DNA of 64,000 bases from NCBI GenBank assembly GCA_903870145.1, contig CAIQBO010000001.1, positions 1-64,000 of the forward strand. Direction: 5' to 3'. Source of the stretch: an uncultured Burkholderiales bacterium. Lineage in GTDB: Bacteria > Pseudomonadota > Gammaproteobacteria > Burkholderiales > Burkholderiaceae_C. The notes beneath the pieces were generated by a model that saw nothing but the letters and a program-made list of their open reading frames with translations, was not told where the DNA came from and made no database searches. The first letter of the stretch is position 1. Each line of letters begins with the position of its first letter. The translations under genes and the position numbers were made by a program. This document shows, one piece after another, positions 1 through 8,252 of the stretch.

Positions 1-2
1 AT

Positions 3-773
3 GGTTATGGCTCGACCGGCCCTTATGCTGACCGGCCCACATTTGACTTCGTCGTTCAAGCCATGAGCGGCTTCATGAGTACAAATGGAGGGGTGGAACA
101 TCCAGCTTTGCGAAGTGGCCCACCCATCACCGATCTGGTGGCAGGCTTGTATGCTGCTTTTGGCATTGTCTGCGCTGTGCGTGCGCGCGAATCCACCGGT
201 CGAGGACAACGAGTTGACGCCGGAATGATGACCAGCATGTTGAGCATGTTTGCCTATCTGACATCAGACTATCTGGCAACTGGGCAACTTGCCACTCGGA
301 CTGGCAATGACCATCCGATTGCGTCGCCTTATGGGATGTTCAGCGCAATCGACGGAGAAATCGCTGTTGCCCCCAGTACCGAGGATGTTTTGTTCCGCTT
401 TTTGTCCATACTCGATCTTGCACATTTACTGTCTGACGAAAGGTTCAAGACCAATGAACTGCGCCTACTGCATCGCAAAGAGTTGAACTTACTCATCAAT
501 GAGCGCCTAAAGACTGATACTCAGACCAGTTGGATCAACCGTCTCAACAGCGGTGGCGTTCCGTGTGGCCGGGTGCAGAATGTGGGTGAAGCATTGAACG
601 ACCCGCAAATGATTCACCAAGAAATGGTGCTGGAGGTTGATCATCCCTCACATGGCCTAGTCAAAATGGTGGGGTTCCCTCTCAAGCTTTCTGGAACTCC
701 CTGCACGGTTCGATTTCCGGCGCCAAAGCATGGAGAGCACACCCGTGAAATTCTTGACGAGCTTGGCATGTAG
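3..773 (+). CDS. CaiB/BaiF-type CoA-transferase (family III), 5' truncated by window edge
   Basis: The frame is open to the first base of the window, so this is the C-terminal 256 residues of a longer protein (family III CoA-transferases are usually near 400 residues). The first visible residues read GYGSTGPYADRPTFD, the glycine-rich block typical of CaiB/BaiF proteins, followed by a conserved QAMSGFMSTNG stretch and a later SGGVPCGRVQNVGEAL block. Such enzymes move CoA between carboxylic acids. The catalytic aspartate lies upstream and cannot be seen. An internal ATG at 63 exists but would cut the conserved block. The following MFS gene and the opposing acyl-CoA synthetase suggest uptake and CoA activation of an organic acid. 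The substrate is unknown. Confidence 0.9.
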   Translation, partial: GYGSTGPYADRPTFDFVVQAMSGFMSTNGGVEHPALRSGPPITDLVAGLYAAFGIVCAVRARESTGRGQRVDAGMMTSMLSMFAYLTSDYLATGQLATRTGNDHPIASPYGMFSAIDGEIAVAPSTEDVLFRFLSILDLAHLLSDERFKTNELRLLHRKELNLLINERLKTDTQTSWINRLNSGGVPCGRVQNVGEALNDPQMIHQEMVLEVDHPSHGLVKMVGFPLKLSGTPCTVRFPAPKHGEHTREILDELGM

Positions 774-853
774 CACCCGCAAAATTGCTTAAATCAAGGT
801 GGGGTGTTACCAAGGGAACAGGCAAACCAAAAGAAGTATTTAAACTCTAGGGT

Positions 854-2089
854 ATGCAACAAAAAACAGATCTCAGTAGCCTCCAAGTTTGGACGATTCT
901 TGTTGGCGCTGCGGTCATGCTCAGCTTGGCCATGGGCATGCGGCAAAGCTTTGGGCTGTTGCAGCCGCACATGATCCGAGACATTGGCATCACAGCGGCC
1001 GACTTTTCTTTGGCGATAGCATTGCAAAATGTCATTTGGGGTGCCACTCAACCCTTCGTGGGCATTTGGGCTGATAAATATGGGACTCGGCCTGTTGCGC
1101 TCATCGGTGTAGGCATTTACATCTTGGGCTTGGTTTTTCTACGATTTGCCGATGCCACCTGGATGGTCACGCTGGGCATCGGGGTTTGTGTCGGGTTGGC
1201 ACTTTCGTGCACCGCTTCGAACATTGCAATGAACATCACGGCACGAACAGTCAGTGCCAACAAACGCGGTGCGGCCATGGGCGCCGTATCAGCCATCGGC
1301 TCATTAGGCCTGACACTGGCCTCGCCCATGGCGCAATCACTCATTACCCATTTCAATTGGCAAACGGCAGTGGTTGGATTTTTGGGCCTGGCCTGCGTCA
1401 TGCTGCCAGCTGCTTTTTGGGGCAGCAAAGCCGATGGCATTGAACACGAGGCCGTGATCGGAAAACCTCAATCGGCCAGCGAGGCCATCACCGAGGCGCT
1501 GGGCCACAAAGGCTACCGTGTCTTGGCCATTGCATTTTTTGTTTGCGGGTTTCAATTGGTTTTTATCACCACGCACCTGCCCGCCTATTTGGATATTTGC
1601 GGCATGGATCCCACAGTAGGGAGCAACACATTGGCTTTGGTGGGTTTATTCAATGTGCTCGGCTCCTATTTGTTTGGTTGGTTGGGCGATCGCTATTCCA
1701 AGCGCATGTTATTGGGCGGCATCTATTTGCTGCGCTCTTTGGCTTTGTTCATGTTCTTTTCATTTCCACCCACACCACTGACCACACTCGTATTTGGCGC
1801 CGTGTTGGGTACTTTGTGGCTGGGTGTTGTGCCCTTGGTGTCAGGCCTGATTATTCATATGTTTGGATTGCGCTTCATGGCCACCTTGTCAGGTGTTGCC
1901 TTCATGAGCCATCAAGTCGGATCATTTTTGGGTGCATGGGGTGGTGGCTATATCTTCATCCATTTTGGCAACTATGACTTGGCCTGGAAATTAGCGGTGG
2001 CTGTTGGCGTAGTCGCAGGTATTTTTCAAATGACGATGAACACTCAAGCTTCTGACCGAATGCGCAAGCAATGGGCAGCACAGACATAA
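854..2089 (+). CDS. MFS transporter, oxalate/formate-antiporter-like
   Basis: The 411-residue product is a hydrophobic protein with about 12 predicted membrane segments. It contains the MFS loop 2-3 signature as GIWADKYGTRPVALIG (roughly residues 75-90) and a second copy after the central loop, GWLGDRYSKRML. The N-terminal motif GMRQSFGLLQP resembles the oxalate/formate antiporter-like branch that exports or imports small carboxylates. It lies 80 bases after the CoA-transferase gene on the same strand and may be cotranscribed with it. A purine-rich AGGG just before the ATG is a weak ribosome-binding site. The substrate cannot be inferred. Confidence 0.9.
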   Translation: MQQKTDLSSLQVWTILVGAAVMLSLAMGMRQSFGLLQPHMIRDIGITAADFSLAIALQNVIWGATQPFVGIWADKYGTRPVALIGVGIYILGLVFLRFADATWMVTLGIGVCVGLALSCTASNIAMNITARTVSANKRGAAMGAVSAIGSLGLTLASPMAQSLITHFNWQTAVVGFLGLACVMLPAAFWGSKADGIEHEAVIGKPQSASEAITEALGHKGYRVLAIAFFVCGFQLVFITTHLPAYLDICGMDPTVGSNTLALVGLFNVLGSYLFGWLGDRYSKRMLLGGIYLLRSLALFMFFSFPPTPLTTLVFGAVLGTLWLGVVPLVSGLIIHMFGLRFMATLSGVAFMSHQVGSFLGAWGGGYIFIHFGNYDLAWKLAVAVGVVAGIFQMTMNTQASDRMRKQWAAQT

Positions 2090-2102
2090 GTTCATTGTCA
2101 AG

Positions 2103-2134
2103 GTGAGCGTTCTTTTGCAACATTGAACACTCAC
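2103..2134. terminator. possible bidirectional hairpin between convergent genes
   Basis: GTGAGCGTTC (2103-2112) and GAACACTCAC (2125-2134) form a 10-bp stem with one mismatch and a 12-base loop. It lies between the stop of the MFS gene and the end of the opposing synthetase gene. There is no clear T-tract, so a role as an intrinsic terminator is uncertain. Confidence 0.35.
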
Positions 2135-3756
2135 TGATCCTGCTCACGCAGCACACGTTTCATCAGTTTGCCATTGGCATTTCGGGGCAACGGGGTCTGG
2201 CTCCAGGTCAGGGTTTCGGGCACTTTGTAGTCGGCCAGTTGCTGGGCACAATGTGCTCGCAGTGCGGTATCGTCGGGTGTTTGGCCAGGGGCGTACACAA
2301 AGGCATGCACCCGCTCCCCCAAAATGGGACAGGGCCGCGCCACCACAGCGGCCTCGACCATGCCAGCCCAAGCCATCAAGACGTTCTCGACCTCCACCGA
2401 ATAGACCTTGTAACCACCGCGAATGAGCATGTCCTTCTTGCGGTCAAGCACGCGCACATAGCCTTGCGCATCTTTGCTGCCCATGTCGCCCGAATGCCAA
2501 TAGCCTGAGGTAAAAGAGGCTGCGGTTGCTTCTGGGTTGGCCCAGTAGCCGGGCACCACCATGGGGCCACCAATCCACAACTCTCCCGTTTCACCAGCAG
2601 GTACTTCGCGTTCCGCCTCGTCCATGACTCGCACATCAGCAGCCGGCAGAGGCACGCCAACGCTGTCAGCATGTGCGCGGGTGTGCCCCATGGGCATCAT
2701 GGTCGCGGGGGACGTGGTTTCGGTCGCACCATACGCATTGATCAAAATCAGGCTGGGCAAACGCTCAGTCAAAGCATCAATGGTGGCCACCGGCATGGGG
2801 GCGCCGCCATAGCCCCCGATGCGCCAGGCCGAGAGATCTGCATGTGCAAAGCTGGGGTGCATCAAACACAGGTTGTACATGGCGGGCACCATCAAAGTGT
2901 GCGTGATCCGGTCGGTCGCGAGCAACTGAATGAAGCTCTCGGCTTTGAAGGCCGGCACCACCGCAATCGCACCGCCCACATGCAGCATGGCAGCGATGAT
3001 CGCTATCAGTCCTGTGACATGGCTAGCGGGAACAGCCAGGGCGGAACGATCAGTTTTCTGCAGTCGCATGCCGGCCTGAAAGTGCAGCACTGAGTGCACC
3101 ACATTCAGGTGAGTGAGCATGGCACCTTTGGGGTTGCCGGTGGTGCCCGAGGTGTAGAGGATAAAGGCGGTATCGGTTTCTTCCACCTTCGCGGGTGCGG
3201 GCGGACTATGAATGCAAGCCTGTATTGAATTTAATGCAATGCAATTGGAAGCGATGTCCACTTCGGATCCCACAACAACACGCAGGCGCAGGTCGGGCGC
3301 CTCTAGTGCATCGGGGATTCGGTCATGCAGGTTGGCATCCAACACGATGGCGCAAGCGCCACTTTGCCGCGCGATGTAGGCCAAGCCTGGGCGCTGCTCA
3401 CGCACGCCCACCGGCACGACGATGCAGCCCAGCCGCTGCAGGGCCAGAAGCACCCAAATGAACTCAGGCCGGTTGTCCACAAACAAGATGACGCGCTCAG
3501 CTTTTTGCAGCCCCTGCTCTGCAAAGCCTGCAGACATGCGCATCACGATTATCTCGCATTGTGCGTAGGACCAATGCTCACCTTCGAACAGCAGCGCGTC
3601 GGCATCAGAATCCAAAGTGACGGCCGAGGAAAACAGACCGTAGAAACTATCAGGGCGCGGCGTGAAGCAAGGCACCACACGGTCACCGTAGAGAGATTCG
3701 TTGCGAAGGGTTGGCACGGGGTAGTCGTGCCAAAAATTCGAAGGTCCTGTTGTCAT
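2131..3756 (-). CDS. AMP-dependent acyl-CoA synthetase
   Basis: The 541-residue protein is of the ANL adenylating superfamily. The phosphate-binding motif reads ILYTSGTTGNPKGAM (near residue 200), the A5-type motif NAYGATETTS is present, then GELWIGGPMVVPGYW, the hinge YWHSGDMGSKDAQGYVRVLDRKKDMLIRGG split over two conserved blocks, and the C-terminal catalytic lysine in LPRNANGKLMKR. These features indicate ATP-dependent activation of a carboxylate to its CoA thioester in the cytoplasm. It faces the MFS gene tail to tail. The chain length or aryl specificity is not visible. The ATG at 3756 is accepted as the first start in a good position. Confidence 0.92.
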   Translation of the reverse strand: MTTGPSNFWHDYPVPTLRNESLYGDRVVPCFTPRPDSFYGLFSSAVTLDSDADALLFEGEHWSYAQCEIIVMRMSAGFAEQGLQKAERVILFVDNRPEFIWVLLALQRLGCIVVPVGVREQRPGLAYIARQSGACAIVLDANLHDRIPDALEAPDLRLRVVVGSEVDIASNCIALNSIQACIHSPPAPAKVEETDTAFILYTSGTTGNPKGAMLTHLNVVHSVLHFQAGMRLQKTDRSALAVPASHVTGLIAIIAAMLHVGGAIAVVPAFKAESFIQLLATDRITHTLMVPAMYNLCLMHPSFAHADLSAWRIGGYGGAPMPVATIDALTERLPSLILINAYGATETTSPATMMPMGHTRAHADSVGVPLPAADVRVMDEAEREVPAGETGELWIGGPMVVPGYWANPEATAASFTSGYWHSGDMGSKDAQGYVRVLDRKKDMLIRGGYKVYSVEVENVLMAWAGMVEAAVVARPCPILGERVHAFVYAPGQTPDDTALRAHCAQQLADYKVPETLTWSQTPLPRNANGKLMKRVLREQDQ

Positions 3757-3764
3757 GCGAGGTC

Positions 3765-3947
3765 ACAGCCTTTGAGGTCAACAATCAGATCACCCAGGCG
3801 ATTGGAGAAAACTGGCGCTACACCTTTGAATGGTTCACAAAAAAGTATAGCGCAGCGCCGGAGCAATTGGGAATATTTATTTCTGATGAAATGAAAAAAT
3901 GGGTAGCTATTGCAAAAGCCAGTAACGTGACCTCAGATTTTCGCTAA
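3765..3947 (+). pseudogene. C-terminal remnant of a Bug/TctC-type binding protein
   Basis: A short frame on the plus strand ends in PEQLGIFISDEMKKWVAIAK followed by ASNVTSDFR and a stop. This matches the usual end of Bug/TctC periplasmic binding proteins, where a PEEF/PEQF block is followed by an acidic-xx-KW-x-K-(V/A)-(V/I)-x-x-A-(N/G)-(I/V) tail. The preceding VNNQITQAI resembles the LNxEINKAL helix at about the right distance. No N-terminal part, signal peptide or suitable start precedes it: the upstream DNA is the start of the synthetase gene on the other strand. I read it as a decayed fragment left by a rearrangement. A small unknown gene from an ATG at 3711 is the alternative. Confidence 0.55.
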
Positions 3948-3974
3948 TCCAACAAGCCTGCGAACCAGGCGGCA

Positions 3975-5375
3975 TCATTCATAGCCAGGGGGTCTGCGAA
4001 GGTGCCAGTCAGTTGAATTTTGATAGGCCCAGCCGATGCGAAGCGCCAGCGCTTCTTCGTTGGCATGGCAGACAATCTGCAGCGAGGTGGGTAGCCCGTC
4101 TGGCGAGAAACCATTGGGCAATGAAAGTGCGCAAAGATTTAAGTAGTTTCCAAAACGAGTGTAGTGAGCTGGCGCCTTGGACTGGTCAACCTCATCGAGT
4201 GGTATGGCCGTGGTCATGGTGGTAGGCGTCAGCAGCGCGTCGATGCCTTCAAGCGCCAGCGCATATTGCGCCTTCATCACATCGCGCATGCGCAATGCCT
4301 CAATGTAGGCCTGAGCGGTGATTGCGCGGCCGCTGGCGATACGGGGCCGCACATGCGGGTCAAGTGGGGCTTTTTCATCGTCGATCAGTTCGTGATAAAG
4401 CGTGTAACTCTCGGCGGCCATGATGCGCAAGTTGAAGGCCGCGACGTCAGCAAACGAAAACGCCAGCTTGATCTCAACGATCTCAGCACCCAGCTTTTCC
4501 AACTCAATCAGCGAACGGTCATAGGCTGCAAGCACATCTGCTGAAGCGAATTGCCTTTCGACATCTGGCATGCGCGCTAGCCGCAAGCCGCGCACGCCGC
4601 GTTTCATTGTGGGCATGGGGTCTGCATATGGCAGGCCATTGGTCAGTGTGTCTAGCGGGTCAGCGCCCTGCATCACTTTGTAGAGCAAGGCCACGTCCTC
4701 GACTGACCGTGCCATGGGGCCAGGCGTGTCAAGGGTCGGACTCAGGGGCAGCACGCCATTGGTGCTGATGCGCCCGATCGTTGTTTTGAGGCCTGTGATG
4801 CCGCACCATGAGGCCGGCAATCGCACTGAGCCACCCGTGTCAGTGCCCACCGCCCATGGTGCCAAGCCGGTGGCAACCGCCACGCCCGAACCGCTGCTAG
4901 AGCCGCCAGGCGTACGTGCGCGCACAGGGTCCCAAGGATTCCAAGGTGTACCGCGCAAAGAGTTCGTTCCCCAGCCGCCCATGGCGAATTCAACTGTGTG
5001 CGTCTTTCCAAGGACGATCATGCCTTGAGCGATCAGCTTTGTTGCCAACGTTGCCGTGCGCTTTGCACGGTTTGACTTCAAGGCCTCGCTACCGCCTGTA
5101 ACGATCTTGCCTTGAAGTTCAATCAAATCCTTCAAAGCGATGGGGACACCGTGAAGTGGGCCAACTGAGTGGCCGGCTTGAATCGTTGCCTCAGCACCGC
5201 GTGCTGCCATCAGGGCATCGTCGGCATAAACCTCAACGAAGGCGTGCAGCTTGGGGTCCTGCTGGTGGATTTTTTCTAAGTAAGCTTGCGTGAGTTCAAC
5301 AGGCGAAATTTTGCGAGATTGCAACAACTGTGACAGTTGATGCGCCGGCACTAACGTGAGGTTTTGTTGGGACAT
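3975..5375 (-). CDS. amidase (amidase signature family)
   Basis: The 466-residue product carries the amidase-signature catalytic triad: Lys in VPIALKDLIE, the cis-Ser in the glycine/serine-rich TPGGSSSGSGVAVATG, and the nucleophilic Ser in GTDTGGSVRLPAS. It should hydrolyse a carboxamide to acid and ammonia in the cytoplasm. The relatives include GatA, AtzF and plant-type indoleacetamide hydrolases, but sequence alone does not pick one. There is no GatB or GatC nearby, so a role in glutamyl-tRNA amidation is unlikely. It is the last gene of the operon rraA-like, bug, aldo/keto reductase, amidase, with 8 bases separating it from the reductase. Confidence 0.93.
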   Translation of the reverse strand: MSQQNLTLVPAHQLSQLLQSRKISPVELTQAYLEKIHQQDPKLHAFVEVYADDALMAARGAEATIQAGHSVGPLHGVPIALKDLIELQGKIVTGGSEALKSNRAKRTATLATKLIAQGMIVLGKTHTVEFAMGGWGTNSLRGTPWNPWDPVRARTPGGSSSGSGVAVATGLAPWAVGTDTGGSVRLPASWCGITGLKTTIGRISTNGVLPLSPTLDTPGPMARSVEDVALLYKVMQGADPLDTLTNGLPYADPMPTMKRGVRGLRLARMPDVERQFASADVLAAYDRSLIELEKLGAEIVEIKLAFSFADVAAFNLRIMAAESYTLYHELIDDEKAPLDPHVRPRIASGRAITAQAYIEALRMRDVMKAQYALALEGIDALLTPTTMTTAIPLDEVDQSKAPAHYTRFGNYLNLCALSLPNGFSPDGLPTSLQIVCHANEEALALRIGWAYQNSTDWHLRRPPGYE

Positions 5376-5383
5376 GGTGTCTC

Positions 5384-6406
5384 TTATGAATGGCCAATAA
5401 CACTGCGTGGTTCGTAGGCTTTTTCCAGTAGCATGGCCTCGTCAGGGCTCAATTTCACATGGATCGCAGCCACCGCATGATCGACATGAAAATCCTTGCT
5501 GACACCCGCGATGGGCGCAGTCACTCCCTTGTGCAGCAACCATGCATAGGCCAGTGTTGCCGGTTGGATGTTTTTCTCCCGAGCCATTGCATGCAAAGCG
5601 TGCCGCACCTGTTGGTCTGCTGCACGGCCATAAAATTTACGTTCCGCGTCATCGGTTTCACCGCGCGGCGTGGCCCGCTTAATTGCACCCGAAGGGTCAC
5701 TCACCAGAAAGCCGCGTGCAAGCGGACTCCAGGGCAACAGCGCCACCTCCGCATCAGTGCACAGAGGAATCATTTCGCGCTCCTCCTCGCGGTACACAAG
5801 GTTGTAGTGGTTCTGCATGCTCACAAAGCGACTCCAACCGCGCTGCTGCGCGATCTGCTGCATCTTGGCGAACTGCCAAGCCCACATGCTGCTCGCCCCA
5901 AGGTAACGAACCTTGCCTGCCTTGACCACGTCATGCAGCGCCTCTATCGTTTCTTCCAGAGGGGTGTCCTGGTCGAATCGATGGATCTGGTACAGGTCAA
6001 TGTAGTCCGTGCCCAAGCGTTGCAGAGATGCATCGACTGCGTGGAAGATACGCTTGCGACTTAAGCCATCCAGATTGGGGCGGCGGCGGAACGACGCTGC
6101 ATTCACACCCTCGAACGCCATGTCTACTGGGTTAAAAACTTTCGTGGCAATCACCACTTCTTCGCGCCGTGCGCCAGGGAACAACTCGGCCAGGCAGCGA
6201 CCAGTCACCTTCTCGCTTTCGCCGCCAGAATAGGTGTCTGCTGTGTCGAAAAAGTTGATCCCCTGCTCAACTGCGCGGCGAATCAGAGGCCTGGCAGAGG
6301 CCTCATCCAAGATCCAGGGGCGCCACTCTGTTGAACCGAAAGTGAGTGTGCCCAAGCAGATGCGAGACACCTTCAGACCAGTACTTCCAAGACGGACGTA
6401 TTCCAT
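5384..6406 (-). CDS. aldo/keto reductase
   Basis: The 340-residue protein shows the aldo/keto reductase pattern: substrate-pocket Asp in FFDTADTYSGGESE, catalytic Tyr in the same block (Asp-x4-Tyr), the Lys in ATKVFNPV, and the His in YQIHRFDQDTPLEET. The C-terminal region carries LPWSPLARGFL, typical of the YajO/Tas-like branch. It should reduce an aldehyde or ketone with NADPH. It lies between a Bug binding protein gene and an amidase gene on the same strand, suggesting a role in one catabolic route. The substrate is not known. Confidence 0.93.
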   Translation of the reverse strand: MEYVRLGSTGLKVSRICLGTLTFGSTEWRPWILDEASARPLIRRAVEQGINFFDTADTYSGGESEKVTGRCLAELFPGARREEVVIATKVFNPVDMAFEGVNAASFRRRPNLDGLSRKRIFHAVDASLQRLGTDYIDLYQIHRFDQDTPLEETIEALHDVVKAGKVRYLGASSMWAWQFAKMQQIAQQRGWSRFVSMQNHYNLVYREEEREMIPLCTDAEVALLPWSPLARGFLVSDPSGAIKRATPRGETDDAERKFYGRAADQQVRHALHAMAREKNIQPATLAYAWLLHKGVTAPIAGVSKDFHVDHAVAAIHVKLSPDEAMLLEKAYEPRSVIGHS

Positions 6407-6448
6407 GTGAGAAGTACCAGGCGCCCTGCACGTTCCTAGGCAACGGGC

Positions 6449-7414
6449 TTATTGCGGCTCAATGCCCGCTTGCTTGATGATCTGACCGTACATCGCTGAG
6501 TCGGTTCGAATCACATCGCTCATGGACTGCGGCGTTCCACCAATAGGATCCAGGCTAATTTCAGCAAGCTGCTTACCCATATCGGCGGCGAGCGCCTTGT
6601 TGAGGTCCGCATTCAAGCGGTCAATAATGGCCTTGGGCGTTCCTGCGGGCGCGACCAATCCGATCCAAGTGACAGACTCATAGCCTGGCACGCCAGCTTC
6701 TGCGACGGTTGGCAAGTTGGGTAACAGCGGAGAGCGCTTGGTGCTGGTAATCGCAAGGCCGCGCAGCTTATTGCCAGTGACGTACTGCAAAGCAGTCGGT
6801 GAGGTCTCGAACATGGACTGGATCTGACCGCCAAGCAAATCGTTCAATGCGGGTGCGCCCCCTTTGTAGGGAACATGCAAAACTTTGACGCCGGTCGCCA
6901 TCTCGAACTGCTTGGCTGCAATGTCCTGTCCAGTGCCGATGCCTGCGCTGCCCATTGTGACCTTTTCGGGCTGTGCCTTGGCCAACGCGATCAATTCCTT
7001 CACGCTGTTGACGGGCACCGAGGGGTGAACCATCAGAATGTTGGGTTGATTGACCAGGCGGATGATTGGCGCGAAGTCTTTGAATGGGTCAAAGCCGGTT
7101 CGTTTGTACAAGTGGATGTTTGCTGCCAAAACACCGGAGCTTGTGACGAAAAGCGTGTTGCCATCAGGGTTGGTCTTGGCAACAATTTCTGCGGCGATGT
7201 TGCCAGAGGCCCCAGCGCGGTTGTCGACTACAACCGGTTGACCCAGCGAGTCAGTCAGGCGCTTGGCAACGATGCGCGCCACCATGTCCACGCTACCGCC
7301 GGGCGGAAACGGCACGATGATCTTGACCGGCCCCGTAGGCCAGGTTTGTGCTGAGGCAGCTGCCCCGGCTAACAGGCCTAAAAATAAAACGCTGTGACGC
7401 AAGTACTTGAACAT
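6449..7414 (-). CDS. Bug/TctC-family periplasmic substrate-binding protein
   Basis: The 321-residue precursor begins with a signal peptide (MFKYLRHSVLFLGLLAGAAASA) followed by the hallmark WPTGPVKIIVPFPPGGSVD loop and VVDNRAGASGNIAAE, which bind carboxylate ligands in this family. GTPKAIIDRLN and the C-terminal amphipathic helix are also present. The ribosome-binding site TAGGAGTT lies well placed before the ATG. The two membrane subunits of a tripartite tricarboxylate transporter (TctA, TctB) are not in the window, so it is an orphan binding protein, as is common in Burkholderiales. Its place in the rraA-like/amidase operon suggests it binds that pathway's substrate. Confidence 0.94.
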   Translation of the reverse strand: MFKYLRHSVLFLGLLAGAAASAQTWPTGPVKIIVPFPPGGSVDMVARIVAKRLTDSLGQPVVVDNRAGASGNIAAEIVAKTNPDGNTLFVTSSGVLAANIHLYKRTGFDPFKDFAPIIRLVNQPNILMVHPSVPVNSVKELIALAKAQPEKVTMGSAGIGTGQDIAAKQFEMATGVKVLHVPYKGGAPALNDLLGGQIQSMFETSPTALQYVTGNKLRGLAITSTKRSPLLPNLPTVAEAGVPGYESVTWIGLVAPAGTPKAIIDRLNADLNKALAADMGKQLAEISLDPIGGTPQSMSDVIRTDSAMYGQIIKQAGIEPQ

Positions 7415-7469
7415 GGCATAACTCCTAGTTAATAAAGCAAGAGAAAAAATGGCAGAAAAATAAGGCGGT

Positions 7470-8150
7470 CTATTGACCTTGCTTTTGCTTCTCGATCACA
7501 TTCAGAATGACCTGCGTGCTTCCCATGATATCCGGATACTTTTCTCCAGCATCGATGCGAGCAAGCGTGAGCTTCTCGTCCGACATCATCTTCAACGCGC
7601 GTTGAACCGAGTATTCAATGTCAGCGGGTGGCATGACCAGGATGCCGTTCTCGTCGGCCAAAATGGCATCTCCCGGATTGACCGCCACGCCGCCACAACT
7701 GACAGTCACGCCAAACTCGCCGCCAAGGCCCAGCGTCTTAACCGTCACGGCAGAAGTACCACGGGACCACACCGGCACACCATACTGACGCAGTTCACCC
7801 AAGTCTGTGACCAGCCCATCCACAATGATGCCAACAACACCTGCCGCGCGGGCCGCATAGGCGACTGCGCCACCGAGCGAGGCAATGGACATGTCGCCAC
7901 AGCGGTCAATGACGATGAAGTCGCCAGGGCGAGCTTGGCCAACGGCATAGTGAACCATTGCGCCGTCCATGCCTGGCATTCGGACGGTGATGGCGGTGCC
8001 AGCCACCCGTCGATCTTGGAAATGGGCGCGAATACCAGGGCACATGAACCCCGTGTAACGAAAGTGGCCGATGACAGCCGGCTCCGCTTGAACCAGAAGT
8101 TTCAGCAACTGCGGATCGATTGCGGCGGGAAGCGGATTTAATTGGTACAT
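7470..8150 (-). CDS. RraA-like protein / HMG-aldolase-fold protein
   Basis: The 226-residue protein has the RraA/4-hydroxy-4-methyl-2-oxoglutarate aldolase fold: GDFIVIDRCGDMSIASLGG, then AARAAGVVGIIVDG and VPVWSRGTSAV. Members either cleave 2-keto-4-hydroxy acids with a divalent metal or bind RNase E. The strongly conserved Arg of the DGxxRD segment is replaced here (DGLVTDLGEL), while the metal-binding Asp is kept, so classical aldolase activity is uncertain. It heads an operon with a Bug binding protein, aldo/keto reductase and amidase, which points to catabolism and not to RNA decay. No good ribosome-binding site precedes the ATG. Confidence 0.85.
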   Translation of the reverse strand: MYQLNPLPAAIDPQLLKLLVQAEPAVIGHFRYTGFMCPGIRAHFQDRRVAGTAITVRMPGMDGAMVHYAVGQARPGDFIVIDRCGDMSIASLGGAVAYAARAAGVVGIIVDGLVTDLGELRQYGVPVWSRGTSAVTVKTLGLGGEFGVTVSCGGVAVNPGDAILADENGILVMPPADIEYSVQRALKMMSDEKLTLARIDAGEKYPDIMGSTQVILNVIEKQKQGQ

Positions 8151-8252
8151 TGGAATTCGTTAAGATTTTTGGATGGAATGATCTTGTGCGCCAGAACGAA
8201 AAACGACTGCTGGGTATTTGGGACTCATTCTACGGTCAAACGGCGCTTCAGG

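Noticed and set aside
3325..3894. 189-residue plus-strand frame opposite the acyl-CoA synthetase start
   Set aside because: Most of it is antisense to a clear gene; only the separate Bug-like tail in another frame shows family similarity.
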